DNA of 64,000 bases from Rhizobium sp. CFBP 8762 (GCF_014841565.1 NZ_JACYUD010000004.1:170658-234657); one strand, 5' to 3'. Counted from the first letter of the stretch, positions 37,296-47,355 are shown. A program made the numbers and translations. Notes: generated from the letters alone by a model not told the origin.

Positions 37296-37697
37296 ATGAC
37301 AGTCAGATTCGGCTACACCATTCTCTATGTCCCGGATGTTCGGGCAACTATCGCCTTTTACGAGGCGGCCTTCGGCCTGACGGCTCGGTTTCTGCATGAA
37401 AGTAATCTCTATGCCGAAATGGAAACCGGTGCCACCACCCTGGCCTTCGCGGGCGAAGAGATGGCCGAGATGAACGGGCTGGCCATTCGGCCCCTGCGTG
37501 CCGGTGATCTGGCCCAGGCGGTGGAAATCGCGCTGATCTGCGACGATCCGCAATCATCATGGGACAGAGCGGTCGCGGCCGGGGCCAGCCCGCTGTCGCC
37601 GCCAACGGCCAAACCGTGGGGCCAGATCGTCGGCTATGTCCGCGACCTGAACGGCGGCATGGTCGAGCTTTGCTCCGACATGACAGCAATCGCCTGA
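37296..37697 (+). CDS. VOC-family (glyoxalase/bleomycin-resistance-like) protein 1
   Basis: 133 residues from ATG 37296 (AAGGA before it; ATG 37278 also possible). FGYTILYVPDVRATIAFYEA and FGLTARFLHESNLYAEMETG start the first beta-alpha-beta module; WGQIVGYVRDLNGGMVELCS ends the second with a metal-position Glu. Could be a drug-binding, lyase or dioxygenase-type VOC protein. Second in the transposon cargo after the AraC regulator. Confidence 0.85.
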   Translation: MTVRFGYTILYVPDVRATIAFYEAAFGLTARFLHESNLYAEMETGATTLAFAGEEMAEMNGLAIRPLRAGDLAQAVEIALICDDPQSSWDRAVAAGASPLSPPTAKPWGQIVGYVRDLNGGMVELCSDMTAIA

Positions 37698-37706
37698 GGG
37701 GCCATA

Positions 37707-38111
37707 ATGCAACCAACAACAGCCTCTCCCGCCAATACCACACCGCATGTCGCCGCCTCACGCGCGTTCTACATCAAACATTTCGGCGCCCGCCTCGTGT
37801 TCGATTGCGGCTGGTTTATCAGCCTCGAATTCGGCCCTGGACTGTCGCTGCAATTCGTGGAACCACAGCCCGAGCAGCCAGCCTGCAACCCCACGGGCCT
37901 GACCTATAATTTCCGCGTCGCCGATGTGGATGAAACCTGCAACGAATTTCTGGCCGCTGGCCTCACCCCCGACACCCCGCCCGAGGATCACCCTTGGGGC
38001 GACTGCGGCTTTGCGCTGCGCGATCCGAACAGGGTCATGCTCTACATCTATTCCGACCGGGAACCAGCGCCGGAGTTTCGCACCGCCCTTCTCGGCGGAA
38101 CTGATGCATGA
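37707..38111 (+). CDS. VOC-family (glyoxalase/bleomycin-resistance-like) protein 2
   Basis: 134 residues. HVAASRAFYIKHFGARLVFD starts the fold, LSLQFVEPQ follows, then YNFRVADVDETCNEFLAAGL, WGDCGFALRDPNRVMLYIYS. The first strand before HVAASRAF is short (MQPTTASPANTTP), as if worn. It begins 9 bases after VOC protein 1 and overlaps the DUF1801 start by ATGA. The two may act together or as a heterodimer. Confidence 0.83.
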   Translation: MQPTTASPANTTPHVAASRAFYIKHFGARLVFDCGWFISLEFGPGLSLQFVEPQPEQPACNPTGLTYNFRVADVDETCNEFLAAGLTPDTPPEDHPWGDCGFALRDPNRVMLYIYSDREPAPEFRTALLGGTDA

Positions 38112-38491
38112 ACAGGGTCGAGAACCTGCTTGAAGACCTGCGCCTGCATCGCGGCGCGCTTTTTCCCATTGTCACACGCCTGCGCGCAATGGCGCTGACT
38201 TCTGGCCCGGCAATTACCGAAGAGGTCAAATATGGCGGCATCCTCTTTGCATCGAGCACGGGTTTTTGTGGCGTCTTTGCCTACACCAGCCACGTGACGC
38301 TGGAGTTCGGCGACGGCAGCGCGCTGCACGACCCGCATGGCGTTCTGGCGGGCAAAGGAAAACTCCGTCGACATATCCGCATCGACAGTGAACACGACCT
38401 CGAGGCCAAAAAGGTAGGCGACTACATCAACGCGGCGCGCGCGAGAAGCGATGCTGTCTCGGCGACTGGTCCCAGAACGGCTTTTGTATAA
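38108..38491 (+). CDS. DUF1801-family protein
   Basis: 127 residues. VENLLEDLRLHRGALFPIVT, EEVKYGGILFASS and VTLEFGDGSALHDPHGVLAG are the YdhG/DUF1801 pattern; the C-terminal RIDSEHDLEAKKVGDYINAA is usual too. Function of the family is not established. Last passenger gene of the transposon. Confidence 0.8.
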   Translation: MNRVENLLEDLRLHRGALFPIVTRLRAMALTSGPAITEEVKYGGILFASSTGFCGVFAYTSHVTLEFGDGSALHDPHGVLAGKGKLRRHIRIDSEHDLEAKKVGDYINAARARSDAVSATGPRTAFV

Positions 38492-38570
38492 AGGCTTGCA
38501 AACGGAGCGGCTTGTCCACGCAAAACAAACGATCTCTTGCTCAGACCTACCGACGCTGGTTAGCGGAAAC

Positions 38571-38609
38571 GCTTAGAGTGTCTTTTCGCCCCCAGCCGGA
38601 ACCGACCCC
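38571..38609 (-). repeat. Right terminal inverted repeat of the Tn3 element
   Basis: Inverse of the left end with a few mismatches, running GCTTAGAGTG to GACCCC on the plus strand, followed directly by the TGTCT duplication. Confidence 0.95.
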
Positions 38610-38860
38610 TGTCTCGGGTACGCCAGCGGAAGCCTGGGGAGATTTCCTCCCCCGTAACTAAATGCCGCGCGATCCAGCCCCAACCACGTTCATATTGGCG
38701 TCACGACACGAAAGTGATCGATCTGTCCGACATTTAAGAACGAACAAAGAACTGGAAGCGACCGACGGCATTCAGCCTGAAGCCGCAAGGCGATTTCCCA
38801 ATCCCAAATGTTAATGGTGTTTAGCCGTCAGAGAAACGGAAAGACGCCCGCTTCACGTCT

Positions 38861-39910
38861 TAAAGCGTGTCGCGTCTTTTCGGATTCGAGGATTTCTTTG
38901 AGGCTTGAATTATGATTCACTTCTTTGGTGGATGAGAAGTGTCATGGGCAAGCCGCATCCGATTGAATTGCGTGTGCGTGTGGTGGCGTTTGTGAAGGAT
39001 GGCAACAGTCATCGCGAAGCGTCTCGGCATTTCCGGGTATCGCCGCGTTTCGTCAACAACATGATCATTCTGGAGCGATCGTCCGGCTCGCTGACGCCTT
39101 CCAAACAGGGCCATCCGCCCGGCAGCAAGCTAACCGCGTACAGCGCATGGATTGCAGAGCGCCTGGCACAGAACGGCGATCTCACGCTCGATGAACTCTG
39201 TGTCGAACGGGCCGAAAGAGGAGTGATGGTTCACCGCGCCACGGTCGGCCGGTTTCTCCATCAGCTTGGACTGAGCAATAAAAAAAAGCCTCATGACCCG
39301 CGAGCGGCTACGGCCCGAAATCGCCAAAGCACGTGATCTCTGGATCGACCGCCGCATGCCTTTCTTGCGCAAGGCATTGTCACATCTGATCTTTATCGAT
39401 GAAACATCGACCAACACCAAACTGACCAAACGCACCGGCTGGTCTGCGAAAGGCCAGCGCTACCATGCCTACGCGCCATTTGGCCACTGGAAGACGCAAA
39501 CCTTCATCGCAGGGCTCAGATGTCATGGTCTGGTTGCTCCATGGATCGTCAACGCACCGATGAACCAACGGAGCTTCGAGACCTGGATAGAAACGCAGCT
39601 CGTGCCGACCCTGTCGAAAGGCGATGTCGTCATCCTCGACAATGTCGGTTTCCACAAGAGCGAGCGCGTGGAACAGTTGGTCCGAACCAAAGGCGCATGG
39701 CTGCTGTTTCTCCCCGCCTATTCACCCGATCTCAATCCGATCGAGATGGCCTTTTCCAAACTCAAAGCCCTGTTGCGGAAATACGCAGCCCGCAGCTTCG
39801 ATGCCATCTCTGATGCGCTGGGCAAAATCGTCGATCTCTTCTCCATCACTGAATGCAGAAACTTCTTTAAGGCTGCAGGATATGAGGCAGAATAGATGCG
39901 ACACGCTTTA
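38861..39910 (+). mobile_element. IS630-family insertion sequence
   Basis: About 1050 bases with ends TAAAGCGTGTCGC at 38861 and its inverse ending at 39910, including TA at both edges as IS630 elements leave. It interrupts a minus-strand serine-hydrolase gene a few bases before its stop. Confidence 0.85.
38944..39895 (+). CDS. IS630 transposase in two frames joined by an A8 tract
   Basis: Frame one (38944-39336) carries the helix-turn-helix: GKPHPIELRVRVVAFVKDGN, HREASRHFRVSPRFVNNMII, LTLDELCVERAERGVMVHRA. Frame two (39293-39895) has the DDE domain: LSHLIFIDETSTNTKLTKRT, VVILDNVGFHKSERVEQLV, FLPAYSPDLNPIEMAFSKLK. They meet at eight A (39270-39277); with seven A the frame reads through as in intact relatives. 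Such A tracts allow transcriptional slippage, so the enzyme may still be made. Otherwise it is a frameshift. Confidence 0.85.
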
Positions 39911-40044
39911 GTGAGGCTGGGCAGGAACACGTCGAACAACAGCGCGGCAGGTGCCATCCACTGATCCGGGGGAATTGTAATTACCGGTGGTGATGGCGAG
40001 GACAAAGTCAAAACCGGGGAAGACGAACAGCCGTTGCCCACCAT
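39911..40044 (-). pseudogene. C-terminal remnant of a serine hydrolase (beta-lactamase family)
   Basis: GGQRLFVFPGFDFVLAITTG then, after a shift, PDQWMAPAALLFDVFLPSL: the C-terminal block of class C-type serine hydrolases. It is cut at one end by the second Tn3 element and at the other by IS630, near the natural stop. Confidence 0.7.
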
Positions 40045-40073
40045 GGGGCAGATTGAAAGTACGTGTAAAAAGT

Positions 40074-40715
40074 TCACCCAACAAATGTTTTTGGCGCTCG
40101 GACGCGTTTGACGATCTCACCGACGCGTCCGCGACTGGCTTTCCCGTCGATTTTCTCTTGTATCTTTCGGATACTGAGGTCGGTTGATGCAGCAAGCACC
40201 TCGATCTCGTCAACCAGCGGCATGGGGAGACGTGGCCTTCCGAGATGCTTGCCGCGGGATCGTGCCGCTTGCATTCCAGCGGTAACGCGCTCGCTAATCA
40301 AAGAGGACTCCAATTCTGCCATGGCTGCGATGATGGTGAACATAGCGCGGCCCATGGGGCTTGCGGTGTCGATTTGATCCTGAACGCTGATAAAGCGCAC
40401 GCCGAGGTGATCGAATTCCTCGAGGGCGATCAAGAGGTGACGTGTGGAGCGGGCGAAACGGTCGAATTTCCAGACCAGGACACAATCAACCTGGCGGTTG
40501 CGAACACTGGCCATCAGGGCGTTGAGCCGGGGGCGTCCCTCGCGTCGGCCTGACACCGCAATGTCGCAATAATCTCCGACGATCTCCAGTTCGGCACGCT
40601 CGGCATAAGCGTGCAGACCGTCATATTGCAGATCTGGCTTTTGGTCCGGCGTGGAAACGCGCAAGTAAAGTGCCGTGCGGTTTTTGGACCGAATGTGACG
40701 GTGGACTTGTCCCAG
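40074..40715 (-). CDS. tnpR: Tn3-type resolvase of the second element
   Basis: Serine recombinase: TALYLRVSTPDQKPDLQYDG with the catalytic Ser, VDCVLVWKFDRFARSTRHL, FTIIAAMAELESSLISERVT and a C-terminal helix-turn-helix (DLSIRKIQEKIDGKASRGRV). No ATG or TTG lies at the usual place; a CTG at 40715 after GGAAAGGAAG gives 213 residues, whereas the open frame continues to a GTG at 40832. The start is therefore uncertain. Divergent from the damaged transposase gene. Confidence 0.82.
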   Translation of the reverse strand: MGQVHRHIRSKNRTALYLRVSTPDQKPDLQYDGLHAYAERAELEIVGDYCDIAVSGRREGRPRLNALMASVRNRQVDCVLVWKFDRFARSTRHLLIALEEFDHLGVRFISVQDQIDTASPMGRAMFTIIAAMAELESSLISERVTAGMQAARSRGKHLGRPRLPMPLVDEIEVLAASTDLSIRKIQEKIDGKASRGRVGEIVKRVRAPKTFVG

Positions 40716-40812
40716 AATGTCTTCCTTTCCGGACGGCGAATCGCTATGTCCTAACGCCTTCAATTCATACACTTTCCGTCGCCCCTTCGGCGGACCCTTT
40801 TCTGGACAGATT

Positions 40813-43786
40813 ATGACCTCGATTGACCGCACCGCCTACCCGTGTCCGGGCGACCCTCTGACGGCTGAGGAGCTGAACGTCCGCTACCTCCTAAACGAAG
40901 CCGATCTTTTCTTCATTCGTGACAAGACACCTAACGATACCGGTCGCCTGACACTGGCAACTTTGCTGAAGGTACGGCAGGATCTCGGCTACTTTCCCTC
41001 GGCAAGCGACGTCCATGTCAGCACGCTCGCCTTTCTGGCGGCACAACTTGATCTGGTCACCATATCTCCGCTGCTCGACGAGACCCGCCAAAAGACGACG
41101 CTCCATCGCTATCGAACAGCGGTACGCGTTTATCTCGGCGTGTCGCCTTATTCTGATACCGCCGAGCAGTTGGTTTCGACCACCGTGCTTGCGGCCGCCG
41201 AAACTATGAGTGATCCGGCGGACCTGATCAATCGAGCCATTGAAGTTCTGGGCAAGGCATCGATTGACTTGCCGGCCTTCAGCACCCTGGACCGGCTGGT
41301 CAACCATTTGCGAACCCGGGTCCACACGCGAATGTACGACTTGGTTACGGCTCGACTGACAGCGGATATTGTCGCGGCTCTGGATGGATTACTGACGGTC
41401 ACGCCCGGAGTGGCGACAACTCCTTTTAACCGGTTGAAGCAGACGCCTGGACCAGCGCGCCCAGAGACAATCAGGCTGTGGACCGAGCGCCTCCACTGGC
41501 TGACCAATCTGGTTGATCCTGATCCGCTGCTGGCAAACATCACCCACACCAAGCTCCGGCAGTTAGCCGCCGAAGCCCGGGCTTTGGAGGTGAGCGAACT
41601 TCTTGCCATTGCCCGGCCAGGACGGCGCTACCTCCTGGTCCTGAGCCTTCTGCGGCAGGTCCGCGCGCAATGCCGTGACGAACTCATCGAGATGTTGTTG
41701 CGTCGTGTCCGAAAGACGCAGTCCGCCGCCAAGGAAAAGCTCAAAGCGTTCCAGGAGCAGCACGGTGACGTCGAGGAGAAACTGATCGCTGTTCTGGGAC
41801 AGGTGCTGGAAACGGCTAAGGAAGGCGAGAGCGACACCGATACTGGACGTCGCATCCGCGCCTTCTTTGCCGAGCAGGGCGGCGTCGAGGCGTTGTCGCA
41901 GCAATGTGAAACGGTCAGCGCCTGGCATCGCAGCAACGATCTGCCGCTGCTGTGGCCAATCCACGCCAAAACCCGCAGCCTCTTGTTCCAGCTGCTGGAC
42001 TTGATGGAGATTCGCTCGGCGACACAGGATCGCAGCCTGCTTGACGCATTGTCGATCGTGATTGAACATCGTCACGCCCGCCGTGACGAATTGGCCGGAC
42101 CTCTTGACCTGAGTTTTGCCTCGCAGCGATGGCAAAGCTTCGTGTGGAAGCGCCGTGGTGGCAGTACAGTGGTCGATCGTCGCGCGCTCGAAGTCTGCGT
42201 CTTCATCCATCTGGCGGACGCGCTGCAAGCAACGGATCTGTTCGTTGTCGGCACCGAAACCTTCGATGATTACCGGACTCAGCTCCTGCCTTGGCCGGAT
42301 TGCGAAGCGCGGCTGACAGAATATTGCGATGCGCTTGGCCTTCCCAGGAGCGGTGAACACCTTGTCGACCAATTGCGTCGAGAACTGACGGCCACAGCAG
42401 CGGCGGTCGATGCAAACTTCCCCACCAACGCGGAACTGACCATTGACGCTGATGGCGTGCCGCACCTCAAACAGCTCAAGGCCGCATCGCTGCCCGAGGG
42501 ATTGCAGGTCTTCGAGACGGAAGTCCATACTCGCATGCGTGAACGCCACCTGCTCGATATTCTCAAGGACGGGACTTTCTGGACCAACTTCACGCGCCAC
42601 TTCGGGCCTCCATCCGGAGCTGATCCGAAGCTCACAGGAGCCGAGCAGCGCTATGTCTTCACGACTTTTGTCTATGGCTGTAATCTCGGCCCGGTTCAGG
42701 CCGCCCGCCATGCTCCAGCTATTGCCAGCGCCGATACGTTGCGCAGACTCAATGCCCAGCATATCAACACGTCCAAGCTCGAAGCCGCGATGACGGACCT
42801 GATCGACGCCTATAATCGCTTCCCCTTGCCGAAAATCTGGGGCGCCGGCCGAGCGGCCATCGCTGATGGCACGCATATCCCGCTTCGCGAAAACAACCTC
42901 CTGGGTGCCCAGCATATCCGTTATGGTGCCTATGGTGGCATCGCCTATCACCACATCGCCGACAACTATATCGCGCTGTTCACCACCTTCATCCCCTGCG
43001 GCGTCTGGGAGGCGGTCCATATCTTGGACGGCCTCATGAAGAACCGATCCACGAATCCAGCCGGACATCCTCCATGCCGACACCCAGGGTCAAAGCGAGC
43101 CTGTCTTTGGTCTTTCCCGCTTTCTCGGCATCATGCTGATGCCGCGTATGCGCAACTGGGGTGATGCCACCTTCTATCGTCCTGACAAATCGGTGCGCTA
43201 CCAGCATATTGACAAGCTCTTCACCCGCGAAATCGACTGGAGCTTGATCTCGACGCATTGGCAGGACATGATGCAGGTGGTCCTCTCCATTCAGGCTGGC
43301 ATGGTCTTACCCTCCATGTTGCTGCGCAAACTCGGGTCGCACAACCGGAAAAGTCGCCTGTACCAGGCCTTTCGTGAACTCGGTCGGGTCGAGCGTACGC
43401 TGTTCCTGCTGCGTTATATCGCCAATCCCGAGATCCGGCGCACCATCCGCGCCGAAACCACCAAAATCGAATCCTTCAACGATTTCCTCGATTGGATCAC
43501 ATTCGGCGGTCCAATCATCAAGAGCGGGGATCCGGTCGAGCAGGAAAAGCAGGTCAAATATGCCAGCCTGGTCGCGAACGCTATCATGCTTTCAAATGTC
43601 GCCGATTTGACCGAGACTCTTGCTTCCATGGCCGATGACGGCCTGAACGTCACGCCGAAGCTTGCTGCGGCCCTCAGTCCCTACACCCGTCGGCACATTC
43701 GCCGATTTGAAAAGTACGAACTCGATATGGACGACCGGCCTCCGCCTCTCGTGCCGAAACAATTGCCCTTCGACATGCCCATGTGA
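40813..43786 (+). pseudogene. tnpA: Tn3-family transposase with one frameshift
   Basis: About 990 codons from ATG 40813. The first frame runs to the DDE region (WGAGRAAIADGTHIPLREN with the first Asp, FTTFIPCGVWEAVHILDGL) and shifts near 43041-43047, where relatives read KNRSDIQPDILHADTQGQ. The frame then resumes (HADTQGQSEPVFGLSRFLG, second Asp) and runs to the end (AFRELGRVERTLFLLRYI with the catalytic Glu, final QLPFDMPM). A one-base lesion inactivates an otherwise complete gene. Confidence 0.9.
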
Positions 43787-43815
43787 ACTTTTTATACGTA
43801 CTTTCAATCCACCCC

Positions 43816-44605
43816 TTACGTGCTCGACGGCCTCCTTCACAACGAAAGCTCCGTCGAAATCCATGAGCACGCGACCGATACAGCCGGTGCCACCGAAACG
43901 ACTTTCTCGATGTTCCATGCCTTCGGCTACAGACTCATTCCCCGTATCCGCAATCTCGGCAATCGCAGGCTCTTCGTCATCGATCGCCATCCGACGTACG
44001 AACCGCTTGATGCGCTGATCGCGGGAACCGTCAACATGGCTGTCGTCGAGCAGCTCTGGGATGAGGTCTTGCGGCTGAAGGCTTCGATTGCTGCAGGACT
44101 GGTGCCGCCCTCCGTGATCCTCAAGAAGCTGGCAGCGTCGCCGCGACAAAACCGGCTGAACCAAGCCCTGCGCGAAATGGGCCGGATCGAGCGCTCGATC
44201 TTTATCTGCGATTGGCTGCTCGATACGAAATTGCGCCGCAGATCGCATGCGATCCTCAATAAGGGCGAAAGCCGTCACGCTCTTGCACGCGCTATCTTTC
44301 TACACCAGCTCGGCGAACTCCGCAACCGCGTCGCCGAAACCATGGCCTACAGGGCGTCCGGCCTCAACCTCGTCGTCAACGCGATCATCCTATGGAACAC
44401 GGTCTATCTCAGCCGCGCCGTCGATTATACACGCAGCCAGGGCATTATCATTCCGGACGAACTGCTCTCCCAGGTGGCACCCTTACCCTGGGCGCATATC
44501 GCGCTCACCGGCGACTACCTCTGGAACGAAATTGATCGCCCCCTCGAACGCTTCAGGCCACTCCGCACTAACCGCTTCAATCCAAACAACTTCAAATTCC
44601 CTTAG
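43816..44605 (+). pseudogene. C-terminal fragment of a third Tn3-family transposase
   Basis: Begins immediately after the second element's right end as YVLDGLLHNESSVEIHEHAT and runs undisturbed to the normal C-terminus (KLAASPRQNRLNQALREMGR, IERSIFICDWLLDTKLRRRS, NAIILWNTVYLSRAV, LPWAHIALTGDYLWNE). The N-terminal three quarters are gone. It differs from both other transposases here, so it came from a separate older transposon. Confidence 0.9.
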
Positions 44606-45266
44606 CGTGTATTAATGTAGAAATGCCCACGGAGCCCCTTGTAGAGTTCAGTGTCATAGGCACGTTGGATTTCGCGATTCCGTTTTGGCGGAATGACGAC
44701 ACCAATTCCTATTTCTGCGATCCTTTCGACGAGATGATCCGCGTCGTAACCTTTGTCGGCTAACATTGCATCGGCCTCGATACCCTCGACAAGGTCGTGG
44801 GCCAAGGCGATGTCGTTGCGCTACCCGGGAGTGCCGATCAGGCGTATCGGCAGGCCGAGCGCTTCGGTCGCTGCATGGATTTTCGTGCTCAATCCGCCGC
44901 GCGACCGACCCAGGCCTTGGGCATCCGCCCCCCTTTTTCCTTGCGGGCTCCGGCTGCATGCTGATGGGCGCGCACGATGGTGCTGTCGATCATCAGCCAT
45001 TCGAGGTCTGCTTCGCGCACCAGAACGGCGAGCATGTCATCAAGAACGCCCATCTCTATCCAGCGATAATAGCGCCGCTTGACCGAGCGATAGTCGCCAA
45101 GTCGCTCTGGCAGGTCGCGCCAGCGTCCTCCCGAACGGGCCATCCACAACAGTGCATCCAGAAATGTTCGATTATCCGTGCGAGGACTACGTTTGCCTTT
45201 GGTGCCACCTGGCACAAAGCCCTTGATCCGTTCCCATTGATCATCCCGAAGGGCATCGCAATCCAT
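44606..45266 (-). pseudogene. IS5-family transposase remnant
   Basis: From ATG 45266: LRDDQWERIKGFVPGGTKGK, TFLDALLWMARSGGRWRDLP, RRYYRWIEMGVLDDMLAVLV, LEWLMIDSTIVRAHQHAAGA. It then shifts frame (around 44890-44960), with the middle part readable in another frame, shifts again and ends as AMLADKGYDADHLVERIAEI, VVIPPKRNREIQRAYDTELY. The usual C-terminal helix with the catalytic Glu is absent beyond 44620. Confidence 0.85.
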
Positions 45267-45343
45267 CACCGACCTCCAAAAAGTCAGTGTGAATCTCATT
45301 TGCACACCTTTGGGAATCCCAAACCTTAAATCGTCACCACGAC

Positions 45344-46436
45344 CTAGTCACCTGAATCTGAAGTTCGGCTCTTTGTTTTTTGGCAAAATCGTTTGACGGA
45401 GGCAAGGATTTGGTCCGCGGATTTTACCATCTGTAAGGCTTCGGGTTCTCGTTATGTGTGTTGATAAAGGCTTCGATGTCGGCCTCAAGCTCAGCGGTGG
45501 AACGATGAACGCCGCGTTGCAACTGCTTGCATGTCAGCTCAGCAAACCATCGCTCGACCTGATTGATCCAGGACGCGGAAGTTGGTGTGAAGTGAATATG
45601 CCAATGCGGACGGCGTGCTAACCAGGCTTTGATCCTCGGCGTCTTGTGGGTCGCGTCATTGTCCATGACCAGGTGCACATCCGGTCCCTTGGGTATCTTG
45701 GCATCAATCCGCTTCAGGAAGTCGAGGAATTCGCTGGCTCGGTAACGTTTGTAACACTGCCAATCACAGCGCCAGTGGCAACGTCGAGCGCAGCAAACAG
45801 CGACGTCGTGCCATTGCGCACGTAGGTGTGGGTTCGCCGCTCTGCTACGCCCGGCGCCATGGGCAGAACTGGCTGTTCGCGATCCAGCGCCTGGATTTGC
45901 GATTTTTCGTCGACGCACAGCACGATCGCCCGGTTCGGTGGTGACATGTAGAGCCCGACGATGTCCTGCACCTTGTCGACAAACAACGGATCGGAGGACA
46001 GTTTGAATGTCTCCGAGCGATGCGGCTGCAGACCAAATGCACTCCAGATCCGACGGATGGTGGTGTGCGACAGCCCGCGATCTGCTGCCATAGAGCGGAT
46101 GGACCAATGTGTGGCATCCTTCGGAGTGGTGTTCAGTGTCCGTTCAACGACTTCTGCAACCTGCACATCGGAGACGGTCCGCGGCCGACCCGCCCGGTAT
46201 TCATCAGTCAATCCATCAATGCCATCCTTGGCAAAACGGCGGCGCCACTTGCCAACCGTGTGCTCATGGACACCGAGCCGGTCGGCAACATCCTTGCTGG
46301 AAAGGCCCGCTGCACGAAACAAGACTATCCAGCATCGATCTGAAAGCGAGCGAGGTGCTTTGTATCAACGAACCTGGGATTCAAGAAAATCCCTATCTCC
46401 CTCACTCAGCGTCAAAATGTCCGCTCGCCTGCTCAT
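45344..46436 (-). pseudogene. IS630-family transposase with three lesions
   Basis: Start ATG 46436 (MSRRADILTLSEGDRDFLES). TGA at 46365-46367 (codon 24) replaces an Arg codon in [16 protein letters not shown]. The body continues: [41 protein letters not shown] frameshift near 45745 moves it to [57 protein letters not shown] last one-base change near 45425 gives an early stop; the natural end (SADQILASVKRFCQKTKSRT) is in another frame to 45344. Dead. Confidence 0.88.
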
Positions 46437-46797
46437 GATCACTCGACCTCCTACTGTTGCTGCAGAAGAAAACAAAATGATGATTATTTTAGTTCCAAGA
46501 GACTAGACATTTAGAAGAGGATTGCTCAAATTTTCCTCTCTTAATATTAGAGATATTATATGTTAATCATTTTATGGTTGCTATCTCACTCACCAATTGC
46601 AGGTATTGATTGCGTTTTTGTAATTGACAGCTCTACACAATTAACCTACCGTACAGGCTATAGGGGAACAATAAATCGAATGCAACCGAATTTTTCTCGC
46701 CATAAGTGCTTTCCAAATTGTGTTCGACATTCGCTTAAGATATTGATTTGTATGTTATATATTATTTTTTAGCTTTCATTAGGCGGGACGAACACAT
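46437..46797. promoter_or_regulatory. AT-rich leader of the biosynthetic-type cluster
   Basis: 361 bases between a dead IS630 transposase and the first cluster gene. Strongly AT-rich from 46480, with TATATT-like elements near 46755-46770 and GGCGGGA a few bases before the ATG at 46798. A promoter for the thirteen-gene run most likely lies here. No coding frame here is convincing. Confidence 0.45.
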
Positions 46798-47355
46798 ATG
46801 AACACTCTATGCATAGGAGAGCGCATTGAGTTCGGCTGCGGGTCAATTTACTCTTATAGAGTGCAATCTTCTAGGGATATCGAAAATACTCGGCGCGTGC
46901 GAGATATTATCAATATTGGCGCAATTGCGTTCGGTCGGTCAACGAAGTACGGGCACATTACATCGACAGCGTTCATAGTTGACGGTAGCCGAACCCATGC
47001 ACTGATGATGCACCACCGGAAGCTCGATTTCTGGCTGCCGCCAGGCGGGCATTGTGATGGCGACAACGATGTCCTTCGCGTAGCAAGGCGAGAGGCCAAG
47101 GAAGAAACCGGCCTCAGTCACCTAGAGCTAACGAGCGGGGAAATCTTCGACATCGACATTCACACGATCCCAGCCAATGCCAGCGAAGAAGAGCACCTTC
47201 ATTTTGATATACGTTTCATGTTTGAGGCCGATCGTTCACTTCCAACACTTGGAAATGCAGAGTCAACGTCTGTTGCGTGGATTGACATTGCCAGCTTGCC
47301 GAGCGTCACAGCGATGCAGTCGGTTCTCATCCTCAAGGACAAATTGGAGCTGTAA
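46798..47355 (+). CDS. NUDIX hydrolase 1 of the cluster
   Basis: 185 residues. The Nudix box is GGHCDGDNDVLRVARREAKE then ETGL: the REAKEETG core with its metal-binding Glu residues is intact, while the first box Glu is Asn. Preceded by FWLPP and followed by EEHLHFDIRFMFEADRS. It hydrolyses a nucleoside-diphosphate-linked or nucleotide substrate with Mg. The stop shares a base with the next start (TAATG), so translation is coupled to the dehydrogenase gene. Confidence 0.85.
   Translation: MNTLCIGERIEFGCGSIYSYRVQSSRDIENTRRVRDIINIGAIAFGRSTKYGHITSTAFIVDGSRTHALMMHHRKLDFWLPPGGHCDGDNDVLRVARREAKEETGLSHLELTSGEIFDIDIHTIPANASEEEHLHFDIRFMFEADRSLPTLGNAESTSVAWIDIASLPSVTAMQSVLILKDKLEL

Larger units (their letters stand above)
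32760..38609. mobile_element. Complete Tn3-family transposon with passenger genes
   Basis: 5850 bases bounded by 39-bp inverted repeats beginning GGGGTCGGTTCCGGCTGGGG (32760-32798, and inverted at 38571-38609), differing at a few positions. Direct TGTCT at 32755-32759 and 38610-38614 is a perfect 5-bp target duplication. Carries divergent tnpA and tnpR, then araC-type, two VOC and DUF1801 genes in the same direction as tnpR. No disabling lesion is seen, so it may still move. Confidence 0.95.
32687..38733 (-). pseudogene. Small plasmid reading frame split by the Tn3 transposon
   Basis: Minus-strand frame running from 38733 to 38610, interrupted by the transposon, and resuming at 32759 to a TAG at 32687-32689. 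Counting the TGTCT duplication once gives 64 codons in one frame: GWGWIARHLVTGEEISPGF, RWRTRDIAKTVVLEAKLFAE, then AKAEEGAK and stop. An in-frame TGA at codon 11 (38701-38703) means that the true start is unclear or the gene was already broken. Function unknown. The frame match across the insertion confirms the transposon edges. Confidence 0.5.
40045..43815. mobile_element. Second Tn3-family element (resolvase plus damaged transposase)
   Basis: 3771 bases with 33-bp ends: GGGGCAGATTGAAAGTACGT at 40045-40077 and, inverted, GGGGTGGATTGAAAGTACGT at 43783-43815, three mismatches in all. Flanking pentamers differ (ACCAT, TTACG), so there is no target duplication; the left side borders a serine-hydrolase fragment, the right a different Tn3 transposase fragment. 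It was likely left by recombination or deletion. Confidence 0.85.

Noticed and set aside
41563..43083. 506-residue minus-strand frame opposite the second Tn3 transposase
   Set aside because: Antisense shadow of the transposase, with no recognisable domain.
40040..43820. Target duplication for the second Tn3 element
   Set aside because: The flanking pentamers ACCAT and TTACG do not match, nor do nearby shifts of the edges.
46560..46772. 70-codon frame in the AT-rich leader of the cluster
   Set aside because: No ribosome site, Lys/Ile/Phe-rich composition as expected from AT-rich DNA, no family resemblance; the region is better read as promoter.
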